From an uncultured Siphonobacter sp. (GTDB taxonomy: Bacteria; Bacteroidota; Bacteroidia; Cytophagales; Spirosomataceae), in the NCBI GenBank assembly GCA_913775095.1, contig CAJYIW010000018.1, positions 1-64,000 of the forward strand: DNA of 64,000 bases. The letters run 5' to 3'. Of the stretch, positions 1 to 8,029 are shown piece after piece (positions within the stretch are counted from its first letter, which is position 1; each line of letters starts with the position of its first letter). The notes below the pieces were generated by a model. That model did no database searches, had not been told where the DNA came from, and saw only the letters and a program-made list of their open reading frames with translations. Position numbers and translations under genes: made by a program.

Positions 1-233
1 TGACCAGCCGCAACGTTCGGGCGGTGGTTAACTATGGCGATGAGCAACTGGCCAAAGCCGCCCGCGTCAGCCTGGTGGATTTGTCGGGCCGGACCCTGAG
101 CAGTCAGCAGCTGACGCTGGAGAAGGGTGAGAACCCCATCGAATTCCAGACCAATCAGCTCGGCTCCGGACTGTATTTGATCCGACTCGAAAACGAAGCC
201 AAAACACAGGCCATCAAGGTCGCTTTGCCTTAA
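1..233 (+). CDS. C-terminal part of a secreted protein with T9SS type A sorting domain (partial)
   Basis: The frame is open from the left edge to the TAA at 231-233, so this is the tail of a longer gene cut off by the window. The last 70 or so residues show the type IX secretion sorting-domain pattern: a V-x-L-x-D-L-S-G-R core (here VSLVDLSGRTL), an L-x-x-G-x-N turn, and the terminal G-L-Y-L-I-R-L strand followed by a basic and hydrophobic end. Such domains direct the protein through the T9SS to the cell surface or medium. The GTG at 24 is in frame but is not a believable start because the same reading frame runs upstream to the edge. A strong terminator follows at 254. The identity of the secreted cargo lies outside the window. 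Confidence 0.85.
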   Translation, partial: TSRNVRAVVNYGDEQLAKAARVSLVDLSGRTLSSQQLTLEKGENPIEFQTNQLGSGLYLIRLENEAKTQAIKVALP

Positions 234-253
234 TTAATCTGTATAGCTATCAT

Positions 254-293
254 AAAAAGAGAAGCCCTTTGTGAAAAGGGCTTCTCTTTTTTT
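254..293 (+). terminator. Rho-independent terminator
   Basis: A perfect 17-bp stem (254-270 with 275-291) around a GTGA loop, beginning with an A run and ending in a T run, lies 20 bases after the stop of the T9SS protein. The A/T tracts at both ends would let it work in either direction. Confidence 0.85.
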
Positions 294-415
294 AGTACGT
301 TATTCCTGCCATTAGCTACATTTTTCTCATTGAAAAGAAATCTTTCTTTCCATTTCCGAAAACAGGAGGCATTCAATAAAATGCTACGGAACTTCTGGTG
401 AGGATCTTAATTATT

Positions 416-470
416 ACCTGCCTAACCAAAAAAGAGAAGGGGCTTCCTTCTCTTTTTTGGTTAGGCAGGT
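416..470 (-). terminator. Long perfect hairpin, probable terminator of the YciF gene
   Basis: Two 25-base arms (416-440 and 446-470) are exactly complementary around the 5-base loop GGCTT. It sits 8 bases beyond the stop of the minus-strand ferritin-like gene. The T-rich segment is inside the stem rather than after it, so it is not a textbook terminator. It may protect mRNA 3' ends or stop transcription in both directions. Confidence 0.65.
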
Positions 471-478
471 AGCTTAAC

Positions 479-1006
479 CTACTCAACCATAGCAGAAGCA
501 TTTACAAACGTTTCTGCTAAATGGGTAAGCGTCATATCGGTTGCTTCTTCTTCCTGTAAGGTCGCGTGTAATAAGTGTGACACTTCTTCGTAACCCAGAA
601 TCTTTGCCCAGGCCGTCAGCGTTCCATAGGAGGCGATTTCGTAATGTTCTACTTTCTGACAGGCCGCGATAATTCCGGCATCCCGGGTTAATGTTCCGCT
701 CTGCGTTTCAGAAACAATGTCCTGGCCTTCTTCGACTAACCCGGCCATGGCTTCACATTTGATGCCTTCGGCTTCTACACCGATGAGCGTGAATACCTGC
801 TCCAGACGGGAGATCTGGCCTTCGGTTTCTGCCAGGTGCTTGCGGAGACCGCTCTTTAATTCTTCAGAAGTAGCAGCAGCTTCCATCTGGGGAAGAGCTT
901 CGGTTAACTTGTTTTCGGCCCAGTAAATGTCTTTTAACTGAGCAACGAACAATTCGGAAAGACCTTCGGCCTTGTCGGTTTTAAAGAGATCTGCGAGACT
1001 TGCCAT
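479..1006 (-). CDS. YciE/YciF-type ferritin-like protein (DUF892)
   Basis: A 175-residue, all-helical, acidic protein of the DUF892 (YciE/YciF) family, close to the usual 160-170 residues. The family signature is clear: an ELFVAQLKDIYWAENKL first helix, a second helix ending in HLAETEGQISRLEQVF, a KVEHYEIASYGTL third helix and an EEATDMTLTHLAE fourth helix. The glutamates and histidines of these helices form the ferritin-like metal site in structurally known members. The physiological reaction is unknown; the family is induced by general or osmotic stress in enterobacteria. The ATG at 1006 is the only good start. It stands alone on the minus strand. A DUF2383-like gene at 7483-7926 may be functionally related but is not linked to it. 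Confidence 0.85.
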   Translation of the reverse strand: MASLADLFKTDKAEGLSELFVAQLKDIYWAENKLTEALPQMEAAATSEELKSGLRKHLAETEGQISRLEQVFTLIGVEAEGIKCEAMAGLVEEGQDIVSETQSGTLTRDAGIIAACQKVEHYEIASYGTLTAWAKILGYEEVSHLLHATLQEEEATDMTLTHLAETFVNASAMVE

Positions 1007-1110
1007 ACGAATCTATAGGTTGGTTTTTGCTTCGGTTGTGAAAAGCATATACCAGGCTTCAGAGAGGTAATCAAACCACAGCCAAGCAGAACGTATACCC
1101 CAAAGGGGGA

Positions 1111-1147
1111 AAAAAAATTACGGCTCCCCGTTGTAACAGGGAGCCGT
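1111..1147 (-). terminator. Terminator of the RND efflux operon
   Basis: A 9-bp GC-rich stem (1120-1128 with 1139-1147) just after the permease stop at 1162. On the minus strand it is followed by a run of T (the A run at 1111-1118). Confidence 0.85.
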
Positions 1148-1161
1148 TGTGTGATGAAGTG

Positions 1162-4100
1162 TTATTCGTTCATTAATCGGGAAGCCGTTAGTTCTTCGGG
1201 CTTCTTGGGTTGGGGATCTTTCTTCTGAAAACGAGCCAGCAACCGGTCTACTACCAGATAAACCGAAGGTACGACGAAGAGCGTTAATACCAGCGAACTC
1301 GTCAAACCACCAATGATTACCCAGGCCATACCGTTTTTGGTTTCGGCTCCGGCTCCACTCGCCAGTGCAATAGGTAACATACCAAAGATCATCGCCAGCG
1401 TAGTCATCAGAATCGGACGCAGACGCTCTTTACCCGCCTCTACCAGAGCGGCCACAACTTCCTTGCCTTCTGACTTCAGGTGGTTGGCAAAGTCTACAAT
1501 CAGAATGGCATTTTTCGCGACCAGACCCATCAGCATGATCATACCCACAATGGAGAATACCGTTAAGCTTTCCATCGTTAAAGCCAGGGCCAGCAGAGCA
1601 CCGATCAGAGCCACGGGTATGGAGAAGAGAACGACGAAGGGGTAAACGACGCTTTCGTACAGAGCCACCATGATAAAGTACACCAGCAGGATGGCCATGA
1701 TCAGAGCCAGGCCTAAGCTACCGAAGGCATCGGACTGCTGTTGTAACTGACCCAGGTACTGAACAGAAATGTCTTCACCTAATTTGGCAGACTTCATCTT
1801 TTCCCTGATGTCATCCCCTACTGTACCTACGGGACGACCCACTACCTGAGCATTAATAGTAATGGAAGATAACCGATCATTACGCTCCAGCACGCTTTCT
1901 CCGATTCGTTCGTCTACCTGAGCAAACTGTGATAATTCGAAAGAACGTCCCTGGTTATTCACAAATAAAAGGTGTCCTACATCATTGGCACTGGATCGAT
2001 TAAACTGATCCAGGCTAACCAGGATGTCATACTCATTACCATTCTGCTTGAATTTAGCCCGGTCGTCACCACGGAAAGCGGTTTGCAGAGCCATACCCAC
2101 GTCAGCAGCGTTAATGCCCAACTGAGCCATTTTTTCACGATCCAGCTTGATGGAAACCTCTGGTTTTGGATCTTTCACCGAGTATTTTACATCCTGCGTA
2201 CCAGGGACTGACTTGGTTATTTTCAGTACCTCTTCCGCTGCCTTACGAATGGAATTCATATCGGTCCCTTTCACCGCAATCTGGATGGGAGCTTCTGATG
2301 AACCCACGATCCCCACAGGACTAACCGTTACTTTTACACCCGGAATTTTCGCAATTTCTTTCTTGATCTCTACTCCAAACTCATCGGTGGAATAGGTCCG
2401 CTCTTTCTTATCCACCAGTTTCACGTTAATATCTGCAAGGTTACTGTTGGAAGTTGAAGCAATAGCCGTACTGGTATACCCCACGTTTGAGAATACGTTC
2501 GTTACACCGGGGTGCTTGAGCAGAATTTTTTCTGCTTTCTGAACGGCTTCATTCGTTTGGTACACGGAAGCCGTTGGTGCTAACTCCAGCTGAACCGCAA
2601 TCTCACCCTGATCTGAAGCTGGCATGAAAGCTCCTCCAATGAATCCGGCAGGAACCAGTGCGATAGAGCCTGCGAAGAGCAGGATTACGATGATAAATAC
2701 CCAACGTTTATGACTCAGAGCTGTTTTCAGGATTCTTCCATAATAAGCAATGAGGCGATCGATAAAGCTTTCAAAGCCCAGGTTAATTTTGCCCCAAAGT
2801 GATTTCGGATTCAAATGTTCCAGTTTACCAAAACGAGACACCAGCAAAGGGGTAATGGTAAAGGAAACCATCAAACTCATCAAGGTAGAGAACACGACCA
2901 CTAAGGCAAATTCTCGCAGGATGTTACCAATCAGACCACCCGTTAAAGCCAGTGGAACGAATACGACAACGTCAACCAGAGTAATAGCCAGTGCGGTGAA
3001 CCCAATTTCACTCCGCCCGTCGATAGCAGCCTGACGACGATCTTTACCCATTTCCATGTGGCGGGTAATGTTTTCCAAAATTACGATGGAGTCATCCACA
3101 AGGATACCTACGACCAGCGACAGAGCCATCAGCGTCATCAGGTTCAGTGAGAAGCCTGACAGATACATCAGCATAAACGTCGGCAAAATGGACGAAGGTA
3201 CTGCCACGAGAACGAATAAGGACGACCGGAAACTGTGCAGGAACAAGAGCATTACTACCGACACAATTACAACGGCCAGGAATAAATCGTCTACTACGGC
3301 AGTGGCTGACGCCAGGGTGTAAATGGATTGATCCGCCGCGATATTGAATTTCAGTCCAATGGACGAATATTGTTTTTCAAGCGTAGCAATACGATCCTTC
3401 ACCAGCTTACTTACGTCAACGGCGTTGGCATCACTTTGCTTCAATACCTGAAGACCCACCGAAGGAACGCCATTGATGTGGTTAATAGCAGAAACCTTAG
3501 CGGTTCCATCCACTACTTCGCCTAAATCTTTCAGTAATACGTCACCACCTCCGGGTTTACGGGCCACGATCAGCTCCCGCATCTTGGCAACGGATTGCAC
3601 GGTTGCGTCAAAGTGAATGGAATACTGTGACTGCTGGGTTTCGATTTGCCCCGCAGGGTAACTGGCATTGGCATTATACACCGCCTGAGAAACCTGACCG
3701 ATGGAAATACCGTAGGCCCGTAATTTAGCAGGATCAATATTAACCTGAATTTCCCGCTCCGTTCCGCCCACTAGGTTTACCTGGCCGACTCCTGCAACGT
3801 TCGACAACTGAGGTTTCAGTTTTTCGTCGATCAAGTCATAGAGTTGCGTCGGAGCCAGTTTGGCCGTAACCCCCATCCGCAGCACAGGTAACTCATCGGT
3901 TGAAAATTTATTCAGGATCGGATCATCCACGTCGTCCGGTAACTGCGAAAGAATCTGATTAATTTTCCGCTGAGCATCCTGCTGGGCCTGATTCACATCA
4001 ACACCATTTTTTAACTGAATGATAACGGAAGAAACCCCTTCCTGAGAAGTGGATTTCAGACGGTCCAGACCTTCCAGAGACGACAGGGCATCCTCCACTT

Positions 4101-4296
4101 TCTTGGTAACGTTCGTCTCCACCTCATCGGCGGCGGCTCCCCGGTAGACCGTGGAAACACTAATCACGTTCGCCTCAAATTTGGGCAGCAGGTTATAGGA
4201 AAGCTGCTGGTAACTGATGACTCCGAACAGGATAAGTACCGTAAAAATGGTAGTTATCAGCAGGGGTCGTTTTATGGCTACTTCGGTTATTGACAT
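1162..4296 (-). CDS. RND efflux permease (HAE1/AcrB type)
   Basis: A 1044-residue inner-membrane drug/proton antiporter of the hydrophobe/amphiphile RND family, full length. It starts with a short basic tail and TM1 (residues 10-30), followed by the large periplasmic porter domain with a GAAADEVETNVTKKVE segment like that of AcrB. Around residue 400 the TM4 motif GILVDDSIVILEN carries the paired Asp of the proton relay, and GLVAKNAILIVDF in TM10 carries the essential Lys. The second periplasmic half begins near residue 560. It is the last gene of a four-gene operon (marR, tolC, adaptor, permease) and is separated from the adaptor by 102 bases. The substrate cannot be read from sequence. The long antisense open frames over this gene are shadows. 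Confidence 0.95.
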   Translation of the reverse strand: MSITEVAIKRPLLITTIFTVLILFGVISYQQLSYNLLPKFEANVISVSTVYRGAAADEVETNVTKKVEDALSSLEGLDRLKSTSQEGVSSVIIQLKNGVDVNQAQQDAQRKINQILSQLPDDVDDPILNKFSTDELPVLRMGVTAKLAPTQLYDLIDEKLKPQLSNVAGVGQVNLVGGTEREIQVNIDPAKLRAYGISIGQVSQAVYNANASYPAGQIETQQSQYSIHFDATVQSVAKMRELIVARKPGGGDVLLKDLGEVVDGTAKVSAINHINGVPSVGLQVLKQSDANAVDVSKLVKDRIATLEKQYSSIGLKFNIAADQSIYTLASATAVVDDLFLAVVIVSVVMLLFLHSFRSSLFVLVAVPSSILPTFMLMYLSGFSLNLMTLMALSLVVGILVDDSIVILENITRHMEMGKDRRQAAIDGRSEIGFTALAITLVDVVVFVPLALTGGLIGNILREFALVVVFSTLMSLMVSFTITPLLVSRFGKLEHLNPKSLWGKINLGFESFIDRLIAYYGRILKTALSHKRWVFIIVILLFAGSIALVPAGFIGGAFMPASDQGEIAVQLELAPTASVYQTNEAVQKAEKILLKHPGVTNVFSNVGYTSTAIASTSNSNLADINVKLVDKKERTYSTDEFGVEIKKEIAKIPGVKVTVSPVGIVGSSEAPIQIAVKGTDMNSIRKAAEEVLKITKSVPGTQDVKYSVKDPKPEVSIKLDREKMAQLGINAADVGMALQTAFRGDDRAKFKQNGNEYDILVSLDQFNRSSANDVGHLLFVNNQGRSFELSQFAQVDERIGESVLERNDRLSSITINAQVVGRPVGTVGDDIREKMKSAKLGEDISVQYLGQLQQQSDAFGSLGLALIMAILLVYFIMVALYESVVYPFVVLFSIPVALIGALLALALTMESLTVFSIVGMIMLMGLVAKNAILIVDFANHLKSEGKEVVAALVEAGKERLRPILMTTLAMIFGMLPIALASGAGAETKNGMAWVIIGGLTSSLVLTLFVVPSVYLVVDRLLARFQKKDPQPKKPEELTASRLMNE

Positions 4297-4398
4297 CTTT
4301 TTATTTAGTTTTTCGTTGATGGTTGTTAGTTATCAGAAAAGGCTGATAGCCCTTTTAACAAACTGTCAATCAAACAACTAGTAACAAACAACTATCAA

Positions 4399-5454
4399 CT
4401 ACTTGGTGACTTGAACAGCGGAGCCTTCGCTTAGGTTGATCTGACCAGTCGTTACTACTTTTTCTCCGGCATTCAGGCCAGATAATACTTCGATCGTATC
4501 ACCCAATTCACGACCCACCTGAATTTTACGTTGCTTCACTACCTGTCCTTCCACTACGTAGACATAAGGGTTTTTCACACTTTCGACCAAAGCCGACCGG
4601 GGAATCTGAAGGGCTCTCTGATTGGATTTCTGCGAGAAATCGACGTTCACGAACGTACCGGCTTTCAGCGTATTACCGTTCTGGATGGTAATCTCCACGG
4701 GATAGTTATGCTGTTCGTCACCCTGAGGAGCGATGTAACTGATGCGTCCGTTAAATACCCGATCCGGGAATACGCTGGTGGTTAATTTTACCGAGTTCCC
4801 TTCTTTGAGCGTATACACATCGCTTTCGTTTACCAATACCTGAACTTTCAAACGACTGATATCCAGCACAGTGCCGAGGGAGGCTCCGACGTTTACGTAC
4901 TCGCCCGGTTCGATGTTCTTTTTCACGATCCGACCGCTGATGGGAGCTTTAACCGTAGCATCAGAAATCTGCTTCTTGATTTGCTCGGCCTGATTCACGG
5001 CGTTATCGTAGTTATACTTGGTATCGTTTACCTGTAACTCCGTAGTAGCATTACCTGCATACAGCGTGTTGTAGCGATTGACGTCCTTTTTCAGTTTCTC
5101 CACGTTCAGTTGCGTAGCTTCCAGGGATAACTCTTTTAACTGGTTATCCACCTGAACCATCACGGCACCCTGGCGGACGGCTGAACCCAATTCAAAGTTT
5201 ACCTTCATGACCTTACCCGCAGCAGTAGCCATAATTTCGGCTTCGCGGTAGGGAATCAGGTTACCCGTTTTGATGAGTTGCTGAGAAACTTCTCCTTCCG
5301 CTACGGTCGCCACGGTTACGGGAATCTGGACGTTCGTGTTGGTCGGTATCTGATTTTTCTCGTCGATTTTCTTTTTGTTCGACGACAGCTGGAAGCCGAT
5401 TAATCCGACAATGGCAACCAGAGCGATGATAACGATTATGGTGGTACGTTTCAT
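4399..5454 (-). CDS. RND efflux periplasmic adaptor (HlyD/MFP family)
   Basis: A 351-residue membrane fusion protein that bridges the RND permease and the TolC-like channel. One N-terminal membrane anchor (residues 4-22) precedes a linker. The first half of the lipoyl domain follows, then a short coiled-coil hairpin (about residues 105-155, LEATQLNVEKLKKDVNRY), the second lipoyl half (ATVKAPISGRIVKKNIEPGE) and beta-barrel and membrane-proximal domains ending in GLNAGEKVVTTGQ. There is no lipobox cysteine, so it is held by the transmembrane segment. The short hairpin suggests tip-to-tip docking with the outer-membrane protein. It lies 17 bases after the TolC gene, so co-transcription is very likely. 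Confidence 0.93.
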   Translation of the reverse strand: MKRTTIIVIIALVAIVGLIGFQLSSNKKKIDEKNQIPTNTNVQIPVTVATVAEGEVSQQLIKTGNLIPYREAEIMATAAGKVMKVNFELGSAVRQGAVMVQVDNQLKELSLEATQLNVEKLKKDVNRYNTLYAGNATTELQVNDTKYNYDNAVNQAEQIKKQISDATVKAPISGRIVKKNIEPGEYVNVGASLGTVLDISRLKVQVLVNESDVYTLKEGNSVKLTTSVFPDRVFNGRISYIAPQGDEQHNYPVEITIQNGNTLKAGTFVNVDFSQKSNQRALQIPRSALVESVKNPYVYVVEGQVVKQRKIQVGRELGDTIEVLSGLNAGEKVVTTGQINLSEGSAVQVTK

Positions 5455-5471
5455 GGTATAGGGAAAGACGA

Positions 5472-6812
5472 CTAGAGTTGATTATAGAAATTCAGCAGTG
5501 TACCCTGCGACTGCTCCAGATCAAGCTGAGCCTGGTAGTAACTGATGAGTGAGTTAATGTAATTGGATTGAGCTTCCCGGTAGGACTTATCGGCGTTGAG
5601 TAAGTCGGTCAGGCTTTTCACTCCCTGCTTGTACTGAAGGGTCGTAATTTCATAGACTTCCTGAGCCAGCTTCACGGTACGATCATCGTTCTCGGTGTTA
5701 GTTCGTGCCTTGTCGAGTTGCGATTCGGAGTTACTATACTGCAATTTGAAAGCTTCGGTATTGAGTCGCAGCTCCTCCTCCTGCGTCATGATAGTCAATC
5801 GATTTTGCTGATACTGAGCATCCCGTTTGAATCCGTCAAAAATGGGCAAGGTCAATCGCAAACCAACGGTACCAAAACCCAGGAAATTCCGGAAAGCCCC
5901 TCCAAACTGATTAGAGAAAGAAAGTGTACCGTAACTGGCATTTGCCGATAGCGTGGGCAGGTATCCTGCTTTAGTGCGAGCCATCTGAATCCGCTGTAAA
6001 TCGAGATTACGCTCGGCCTGCTGGTAACTAACCAGATTATGAGGGTCAAATTCCAGCTTTTGTGCCCTGGGTATTTGCTTGAGAATGCTTGAATCCGTAA
6101 GCATCAGTTGCTGATCCTGAGATACGCCCATCTGATATTTCAACTGATTCAAGGCCAGCTGAAGCGAGTTTTGTGCCAACACTAACTGAGAGCGGGTATT
6201 GTTATAACTCACTTCCGTATTAGTATAGTCTACAGGCTGAATTACGCCGTTGTCTCGTTGCAACTTCAGAACGTTCAATACCTGTTCCGTTCGACTCATA
6301 TTGTCTTTCAACAGAGCGATCTGTTGCTGGGAAACAAAAACCTGATAATAGTTTTTGGTGATATTATAAATAACATCTTCCTGCGTCTGACGGGTGTTTA
6401 ACTCGGCCAGCTTTTTGTTAGGCTCATTGGCTTTGATACCCAGAAGCAACGTCTTGTCATAAATAGCCTGAGTAGCCTGAGCGGTAACGTTAGTCTGATA
6501 CTTCTGACCGAAGGCAATAGTGAGGGGTTCTGCATTGCCAAAAACTCCGGCGGGGATGACGTTTCGCTGGAGCTTGACGTTATCTATGAAACTCCCTGAA
6601 CCCGTTACCTGGGGTAAATACTGAGATATGGCTTCGCGAGCCTGCTGGTTAGCCGTCTCTACCTTGTACTGAGCAATTCGTACGCCTCCGTAGTTTTTCA
6701 GACCGTATTCAATGCATTGTTTCAAGGTCCATCCCGGCTGAGCATTTTGAGCTTTGCTGAGCGAAGGCAGCACCGCCATCAGCATTGCAATCAAAAAAGT
6801 GTTCGTTTTCAT
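5472..6812 (-). CDS. TolC-family outer-membrane efflux protein
   Basis: A 446-residue outer-membrane factor with a signal peptide (residues 1-21, cleavage after LSKA). It has two repeated OEP domains of long helices (about 35-230 and 250-440), each with the beta-strand segments that enter the membrane. The C-terminal repeat contains the typical LPIFDGFKRDAQYQQ turn, and the end reads YYQAQLDLEQSQG. It provides the exit duct of the pump encoded downstream. Its ATG at 6812 lies 40 bases after the marR stop and 17 bases separate its stop from the adaptor start, so the four genes read as one transcript. Confidence 0.92.
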   Translation of the reverse strand: MKTNTFLIAMLMAVLPSLSKAQNAQPGWTLKQCIEYGLKNYGGVRIAQYKVETANQQAREAISQYLPQVTGSGSFIDNVKLQRNVIPAGVFGNAEPLTIAFGQKYQTNVTAQATQAIYDKTLLLGIKANEPNKKLAELNTRQTQEDVIYNITKNYYQVFVSQQQIALLKDNMSRTEQVLNVLKLQRDNGVIQPVDYTNTEVSYNNTRSQLVLAQNSLQLALNQLKYQMGVSQDQQLMLTDSSILKQIPRAQKLEFDPHNLVSYQQAERNLDLQRIQMARTKAGYLPTLSANASYGTLSFSNQFGGAFRNFLGFGTVGLRLTLPIFDGFKRDAQYQQNRLTIMTQEEELRLNTEAFKLQYSNSESQLDKARTNTENDDRTVKLAQEVYEITTLQYKQGVKSLTDLLNADKSYREAQSNYINSLISYYQAQLDLEQSQGTLLNFYNQL

Positions 6813-6852
6813 GGAAACTGTTGATATATCAATAATAAATCAAATAGGAAGA

Positions 6853-7332
6853 TTATTTCTCGTTGTTCTGGGCAATGGCTTCTATCTTGGTGCGAATCTT
6901 GGTGAGCAGGGCAATCTCGTCTTCGTCAAAGTGCTTTTCGATTTCGGCATTCATTCCTTCCAGAGCCTCCGTGGCTTTCTGAACGAAGAGCTTACCCGCC
7001 GGAGTCAGTACGACTACATTTTTCCGCTTGTCCTGATCGTCGGTAGTACTTCTCAAATACCCATCCCGCTGTAAAGTCTGGATAGATCGCTGAATACCAG
7101 CCTTATTCTTTTGAAGAATATTTGCAATATCCTGTTGAGAAGGTGGATTTTTTAAATAATTAATCGTCATCAAAATCCGGATCTGCTCAATCTGAAGTGC
7201 GTAACCCAGCTTATTCAGCCAGCGATTGGTATCCCGTACAATCAAATGAGACAAACCCAATATATTCACGATGAACAGCTTCTTGATTCGTTCCACGGAA
7301 GCCTCATCCACCAACTCATAATTTTCTTTCAT
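6853..7332 (-). CDS. MarR-family transcriptional regulator
   Basis: A winged-helix repressor of about 159 residues that heads the efflux operon. The core shows the MarR pattern: helices up to residue 45, the recognition helix region PPSQQDIANILQKNKAGIQRSIQTLQRDGYL, then the wing STTDDQDKRKNVVVLTPAGKLF with the family D-x-R-x turn. Members bind palindromes in their own promoter and let go when a small molecule binds. Two ATGs are possible (7341 and 7332). I prefer 7332 because a -7 element lies at 7346-7353, which puts the transcript start at about 7340. That would make the mRNA nearly leaderless. Being first in the operon suggests that it controls the pump. Confidence 0.9.
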   Translation of the reverse strand: MKENYELVDEASVERIKKLFIVNILGLSHLIVRDTNRWLNKLGYALQIEQIRILMTINYLKNPPSQQDIANILQKNKAGIQRSIQTLQRDGYLRSTTDDQDKRKNVVVLTPAGKLFVQKATEALEGMNAEIEKHFDEDEIALLTKIRTKIEAIAQNNEK

Positions 7333-7345
7333 GGGATTCATGACA

Positions 7346-7376
7346 CAAAAGTAATATTCGTTTACATATCAACCAA
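7346..7376 (-). promoter_or_regulatory. Bacteroidota promoter of the marR-efflux operon
   Basis: On the minus strand a TACTTTTG -7 element (7346-7353) is preceded, 20 bases upstream, by TTG (7374-7376). This matches the TTTG-N19-21-TAnnTTTG consensus. It lies immediately before the marR start codon. Confidence 0.6.
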
Positions 7377-7421
7377 TACCATTTAAAAAATGTTTCCACC
7401 GATCATCATAAATTTCAGGGC

Positions 7422-7458
7422 AAAAAAAGACCCGTTTACGATTGCTCGTAAACGGGTC
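7422..7458 (-). terminator. Terminator of the DUF2383-like gene
   Basis: A 12-bp stem (7429-7440 with 7447-7458, loop of 6) followed on the minus strand by a T run. It is 25 bases past the stop at 7483 and close to the marR promoter upstream. Confidence 0.85.
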
Positions 7459-7482
7459 CATGGGATCTGATTTATTCGTTGG

Positions 7483-7926
7483 CTAAGCGATAGCCGCCGT
7501 TCTTACCATCCTCAACCAGTTCAAGTTTTCAGACATAAACTCACGACGCTGGCGTAAGCTTTTATTTAATTCCGGAAAAGCCGCCAGACAGCGGTGCTCC
7601 ATCACGGATTCAAAGGCATTCAATATAGAAATGGTACCACTTTCACAGCCGGCCAGTTCTTCGTCCCAGTCCATACCCGGCATCACTGCCTGTACTTCCA
7701 TTTCTTCGTCATCCGCATTTACACCGTACTGACTCGTGTAACGATTCAGTTCATCAGCTAGACATTCATTTTCGACGTTGATGCGGGACAAACGTTGTTT
7801 GAGTTTTGGAAGCTTGGCTTCCAGACTCAGATGAGCATATTTGGATCGGCATTCACGAGCGGCCCGCACCAGCAGACCGAGTGATTGAACCAAAATTCGT
7901 AATTCGTTAGGTGCAGTAGTTCCCAT
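7483..7926 (-). CDS. Helical-bundle protein, weakly like DUF2383
   Basis: A mostly helical protein of 147 residues without signal peptide or membrane segment. The general pattern is that of the DUF2383 (PA2169-like) four-helix proteins: an N-terminal helix pair, an acidic loop (NADDEEMEVQA) and the segment LAGCESGTISILNAFESVME, which resembles the family's CERGED-x-A-x-x-x-Y-E-x-A-L helix. The Bacteroidota homologues occur beside stress genes; no activity is known. I place the start at the ATG at 7926. A TTG at 7956 in the same frame would add ten residues (MIRQNNHLKV), which look less conserved in character. The DUF2383 assignment is tentative. Confidence 0.6.
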   Translation of the reverse strand: MGTTAPNELRILVQSLGLLVRAARECRSKYAHLSLEAKLPKLKQRLSRINVENECLADELNRYTSQYGVNADDEEMEVQAVMPGMDWDEELAGCESGTISILNAFESVMEHRCLAAFPELNKSLRQRREFMSENLNWLRMVRTAAIA

Positions 7927-8029
7927 AACCTTAAGGTGATTGTTCTGACGGATCAACCTTTAGCCGCTAAAATCATGCCGCACCAATACATTACTATTAT
8001 ACAGGCAGTTACGGGAATTAAATCCCCAG

